NCBI GenBank assembly: GCA_020747015.1
Contig: JAGTJM010000129.1
Coordinates: 1 to 35,060, forward strand
DNA length: 35,060 nucleotides
DNA from: Pyrenochaeta sp. MPI-SDFR-AT-0127
Taxonomy: Eukaryota; Ascomycota; Dothideomycetes; Pleosporales; Cucurbitariaceae
Direction of reading: 5' to 3'
The notes beneath the pieces are model-generated. The model was not told where the DNA came from, ran no database searches, and saw only the letters and a program-made list of their open reading frames with translations. Each line of letters starts with the position of its first letter. The stretch's first letter is position 1. Below, one piece after another: positions 31,903 through 35,060 of this stretch. Both the position numbers and the translations under genes were made by a program.

Positions 31903-32733
31903 GTTTATAAGTGAGCTAGCTACCTAAGCGAGCTAGCTACGCTCTACTAGTGCGTTGATATTAAGATAAGAACGAAAAATATCTTAATAATACTCTATCT
32001 AATCTTCTTATACTAAATTAGACTTATAGCTTATCTTATCTAATATTTATTCTAAATATATTTAAAGCTAGAGATATACTACTATAATCTATAACGTTCC
32101 TTAAAGTACTCTTAGTATCTAATATCTTAGAGCGCGCTAGTAATACGACTATAAGGTAAACTTAAAATACCTAGATAAGCTAGAAGAGGAGGTAGTAGTT
32201 AGGCCTATTCTTAATAAATCTATAAGAGAATTTACGCCTATAAAGGCTAATATTTAAGTAATAGCTAATAGTCTATTATATATACGCGATAGTAAGCCTA
32301 TTAGTAAGAACTAGGTTAATAACTTTATTAAGTAGACTCCTAAGCTCTATATGCGCTAAAGCTATTCCTATAATTACTAGTAAGCTATCTATAAGGACTT
32401 AGCGGCTATCTAGCGCTAGTTTAATCTTATAAAGGAGATAAAGGAGAAGTAGAGGATTATAGATAATAATATCTATAACTTTAATAAGATAGGCTTTATA
32501 ATAGGTAAGATTTTATTATAGTTAGTTATTATATCTTTAGAGGGATATAGTAAGAAGAAGTAGATATAGCTAGGTAACTATAAGTAGGTTACTATAATCA
32601 AAGGCGTAGGTATATTAGGTTACTAGCTACTACCCTTTATTATTTTTATAGATAAGGTACTTATTAATATCTAGTTTAAGGATCTACTACCTAATTAGAT
32701 TCTTAAAGTTAGTTCTAATATATAGATAAATAA
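31903..32733 (+). mobile_element. Second Fot1/pogo copy, opposite orientation, 3'-truncated
   Basis: Starts with the same terminal repeat (GTTTATAAGTGAGCTAGC) after a TA at 31901-31902, and is near-identical to the reverse complement of the 28402-30237 copy for about 830 bp. Homology ends abruptly after AGATAAATAAT at about 32733, inside the transposase gene, where gypsy sequence takes over. It keeps a few CpA/TpG sites that the other copy has lost (for example at 32600-32610), so it was mutated slightly less. Confidence 0.82.
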
Positions 32734-32833
32734 TATATTAGTATACTCTAATAATATAACTAAGCACGAAGAATATATTAAAGAAGTCCTTAAGAGATTA
32801 AAAGTATATAGACTAGAGCTAAAACCTAAGAAA
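32730..32833 (+). pseudogene. Ty3/gypsy reverse-transcriptase fragment
   Basis: The frame reads NILVYSNNITKHEEYIKEV, LKRLKVYRLELKPKKC, which matches the reverse-transcriptase core (DDILVYS...H...VL..L....L.L...KC) just after the YxDD catalytic box. The catalytic Asp pair lies exactly at the junction with the truncated Fot1 copy and is lost. The downstream boundary is the LTR start, which shares the Cys codon TGT. Confidence 0.8.
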
Positions 32834-33119
32834 TGTTAGGACGGTGCCTATACTCCGATAGGTCCTATCCTGGAGGCATATGTTTATAGAGGGGCACTTT
32901 TAAGATAATAGAGGATAATAGGATCAGATTATAGTCAAGACGAATCGCTACCCTCTAGTAGGATTCAGAAGGGGCATAAGTACCCCTTTACCCCGCATAT
33001 GGGCCATAATGGCCCGAGGTCTAACAATCTAGCCGGGTATAGCCTGAACTAGCCCTGTCCCAGCCTATCGCGGGCAAAATACAGCCCGCGCTAATTCCGT
33101 TAAGGCAGCTTACCTAACA
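32834..33119 (+). mobile_element. 286-bp long terminal repeat (TGTTAGG...CCTAACA)
   Basis: The segment begins TGTTAGG and ends CCTAACA, a perfect 7-bp inverted end of the TG...CA type, and composition changes sharply from RIP-like to balanced at its left edge. The bases before (AAGAAA) and after (ATATC) do not form a target duplication, so it is unlikely to be a solo LTR. It fits a 5' LTR of an element running past the window end. No second copy is in the window, so the call rests on the end structure. Confidence 0.6.
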
Positions 33120-33721
33120 ATATCCCCCCTCTTAGATTAAGACGTCCTCGTCTTACCCCAAGGTGTACAGACGTCCCACTAAGCCTCACTATACCAGGGT
33201 TTAACCGAAAACTCCAGAAGACAGGCGATAACGCCTATAATCAGCCTATAATAAGCTAATTTAGGCCAATACTCCCCAAGACGTGTACGAGGTTTACAGA
33301 AAAACAAGGTGAAAGAGGCTTTTTTCTCATATTCACCGTAATTTCCAGGTAAGAGAGCACTAGCGCCGTTCTAGCGGGCTCAGACCCCAACTTAAAATAA
33401 GCCTCCTCAGTCTATCCCTCCTTTCCTCCACTTCAAAAAAGGCCCTAATTTAGCCCATTCTTAGTAAGTCTTGAACTCCTTCTTTTAAGCCAGTTTCCCT
33501 TATTCTACTCCTTATTTAAGCCAATTTATGCTATTATGGCACAGTATGGTATAGTTTAACCCAGTCTAGGGCGGTTTCCCCCAAACGAGCAGGAATCAAG
33601 GCTAACTAACCCAACTTAGAGTCAATACGCGACATTTACCCATATTTCAACCCAATCTCACCCACTTTGCCTACTTTCGAGCCGAATTGCGCCAATTCGA
33701 CCCATTTCGGCTTAATTCACC
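33120..33721 (+). other. Leader of the LTR-type element, with a hairpin and a degenerate CCCANTTT repeat
   Basis: Directly after the LTR comes ATATCCCCCCTCTT and a hairpin AAGACG-TCCT-CGTCTT (33139-33154). I cannot match a primer-binding site to a tRNA. From 33451 to 33707 a short motif of the form (A/T)A(A/G)CCCA(A/T)T(T/C)T recurs about eleven times at 10-40-bp intervals (for example 33451, 33487, 33518, 33558, 33608, 33637, 33649, 33660, 33690, 33699). The stretch is non-coding. Confidence 0.55.
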
Positions 33722-34781
33722 ATAAAATCCGATAAGCAGCGCCGCAAGGAGGCCTTCGCGTCCAGTAGAGGCAAGACAACCAACTTTCCGTGCATTCACT
33801 GTATTACGGCCTAGGCTAAGGACAATTCAGATACTAGCTATCTTTTTCTAGGTAGAGATCAGGGCTAGAGCTATCATTACGCCGGAGAACTAAAGTATCG
33901 CGTCTATAAGCGTTGCCACGACTACAATTCCTCCGATTACTTCGCGGTAAGTCCCTTTTTAACCCGAAAAGGGTCAAAATAAGCCATTATAGGGTATATT
34001 AGCTAATATTAGCCCAAGGTACCCAATAATGAGAACCTTCAGCTCCTTCTAGCCCGCGTTTCCTTCTTACGCCAGCGATCGCTTCTGCCCCCCTTCACTA
34101 TCCCTAAACCTAAGGGAGACGGCATGTATTCCGAGGAGTAGGGCTAAATTAAGATCAATAAGGCCGCCACCAAGCTTGTAGAGGTCTCCAACGACCTTAT
34201 TACCGCTATTCGCCGGTATATCCCCCTTCTGGGCTAATATTACTGATTCTAGCCTATTCTAACCTGTTTTAGCGTCTATCACCCTTATTCCAATACTTAC
34301 ACTTTTCATAGTAGAGAATTAACCGATCCCGCTAAGGTTGCTACCCCTGTGTTCTCTAAGGGTCGTCAGCATAGCAAGGATACCCAGATTACAAAGGAGA
34401 TAGCTCGCAAGCGCAAGCTTAAGGAGGGTCCTAGGGATGATTCGGCCTTCAGTCCCTCTAAGACCGTAAGTTTACCCAGATAGGCCCATATTAGCTCAAA
34501 ATGGCCTAAACTAACCCAATTATACCTAGATAAGGAAGAATGTTCGTATCGCCATCTCTAAGGCCCCGATAACCGCCGCCCAGGTCAAAGATCACCAGAA
34601 GGCGGTTGCTGCAGCCAATCTTCTACTTAAAGATTCCAAGAAGCAGCTTGTTCGGGCTAAAAAGAAGCTGCCGAAGCTCAGGTCGCCCAAATCCATCCAG
34701 GCCGCGAATGAGGAGGTCGTTCGTCTCAAAGAGTTGGTCCGCGTGGCCCAAGCTAACGTAGATCACCTCCTAAAGGGTTAA
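33722..34781 (+). pseudogene. Four-exon gene of the LTR-type element: cysteine-pair protein with basic coiled-coil tail
   Basis: Exons 33722-33946, 34013-34215, 34273-34465 and 34530-34781 join in phase to about 290 codons. The start context CACCATAAA looks like CACCATG with ATG turned to ATA. The N-terminal part has TTNFPCIHCITA and YRVYKRCHDYNSS, possibly metal-binding. The middle is basic (ARKRKLKEGPRDD). The C-terminal exon is alanine/lysine-rich with heptad-like spacing (AAQVKDHQKAVAAANLLL, NEEVVRLKELVRVAQANVDH), suggesting a coiled coil. Four internal stops (TAG/TAA) fit CAG, CAA or TGG changed by CpA mutation. Introns (57-66 nt) contain the same CCCA-type words as the leader. It is not gag, pol or any family I recognise; a nucleic-acid-binding structural protein is conceivable. 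Confidence 0.65.
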
Positions 34782-35060
34782 TTCAGGACGTTTCAGGGAC
34801 TTTTAGCCCATTATAGCCCATAAGGCACCAAAACAAACATGATAGGGGGGAATTAGTAAAAAGTCATAGTCTTAAGGAGACTTCGAGGGTTCAGTATCGG
34901 TTTTTCAGGTAGTTTTTACTTTTAATACCCCGGTTTACTGCCCACAGAGGCTTTCATTTACCTTCGTGGCACAATCATGCATTTCCGGCACTATTAGTAC
35001 CATATTAGCTCCTTCTAGGCCCAACTGGGTCCATACGATTCCATATAGGGCCAGTTTCAA
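34782..35060. other. 3' flank of the four-exon gene, window edge
   Basis: Non-coding; begins with tandem TTTTAGCCCATTATAGCCCA, again the element's repeated word. The element appears to continue beyond the window. Confidence 0.45.

Noticed and set aside
32834..33119. Solo LTR
   Set aside because: The bases flanking it do not form a target duplication, and the following sequence differs from the gypsy DNA before it, so a 5' LTR of a longer element fits better.
1..35060. CRISPR arrays, rRNA or tRNA genes
   Set aside because: No regularly spaced repeats with unique spacers and no rRNA or tRNA signature were seen; CRISPR would not be expected in a fungal nuclear genome.

Overview
The window reads as nuclear DNA of a filamentous ascomycete (Pezizomycotina). 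Supporting this are short spliceosomal introns of about 45-57 nt with GTAAGT-like donors and CTAAC/CTAAT branch sites, relics of typical fungal genes (an Mga2/Spt23-like regulator, beta-tubulin, a bZIP factor), and long stretches with the footprint of repeat-induced point mutation (RIP): CpA and TpG almost absent while CpG persists. All functional names come from reading translated motifs by eye; no search was run.

Left part (1 to about 20,060), near-balanced base composition: a gene graveyard. On the minus strand lies a serine-rich protein gene with a conserved C-terminal block and two credible introns (1083-3240), on the plus strand a bZIP relic (5206-6071), on the minus strand an Mga2/Spt23-like N-terminal fragment (7288-8852), on the plus strand two hAT transposase scraps (13850-13957 and 16590-16811) around a frameshifted beta-tubulin copy (15237-16350), on the minus strand a secreted cysteine-rich protein (17550-18797), the best candidate for a working host gene, and on the plus strand a Tc1-like transposase scrap (19869-20040). 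The stretches between hold no gene I can support.

Right part (about 20,060 to 32,833): RIP-saturated, very AT-rich DNA that is a nest of dead transposons. It holds a complete Fot1/pogo element with both terminal repeats (28402-30237), a second, 3'-truncated copy in the opposite orientation (31903-32733), and a Ty3/gypsy reverse-transcriptase scrap. Into this dead DNA a younger hAT element (21114-27158, 6,045 bp) has inserted, with 20-bp terminal inverted repeats and a perfect 8-bp target duplication GAGAGTAG. It carries three spliced genes: a hAT transposase, an acidic 'companion' protein of unknown role, and a histone H3-fold protein with a CENP-A-length loop 1. The last two are transcribed divergently from a shared 440-bp region. 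Their introns look alike, and the octamer TGTGATAA recurs through the element.

From 32,834 to the window end a different element begins: a 286-bp LTR-like sequence (TGTTAGG...CCTAACA), a leader made of a degenerate CCCANTTT-type repeat, and a four-exon gene for a protein of about 290 residues with cysteine pairs and a basic, probably coiled-coil tail. In the transposase, histone and LTR-element genes the start ATG reads ATA, and internal stops sit where CAA, CAG or TGG would fit. Both are what CpA-directed RIP produces.

The most exciting item is the hAT transposon that encodes its own H3/CenH3-like histone beside an acidic protein, inside AT-rich, transposon-filled DNA of the kind found at fungal centromeres.
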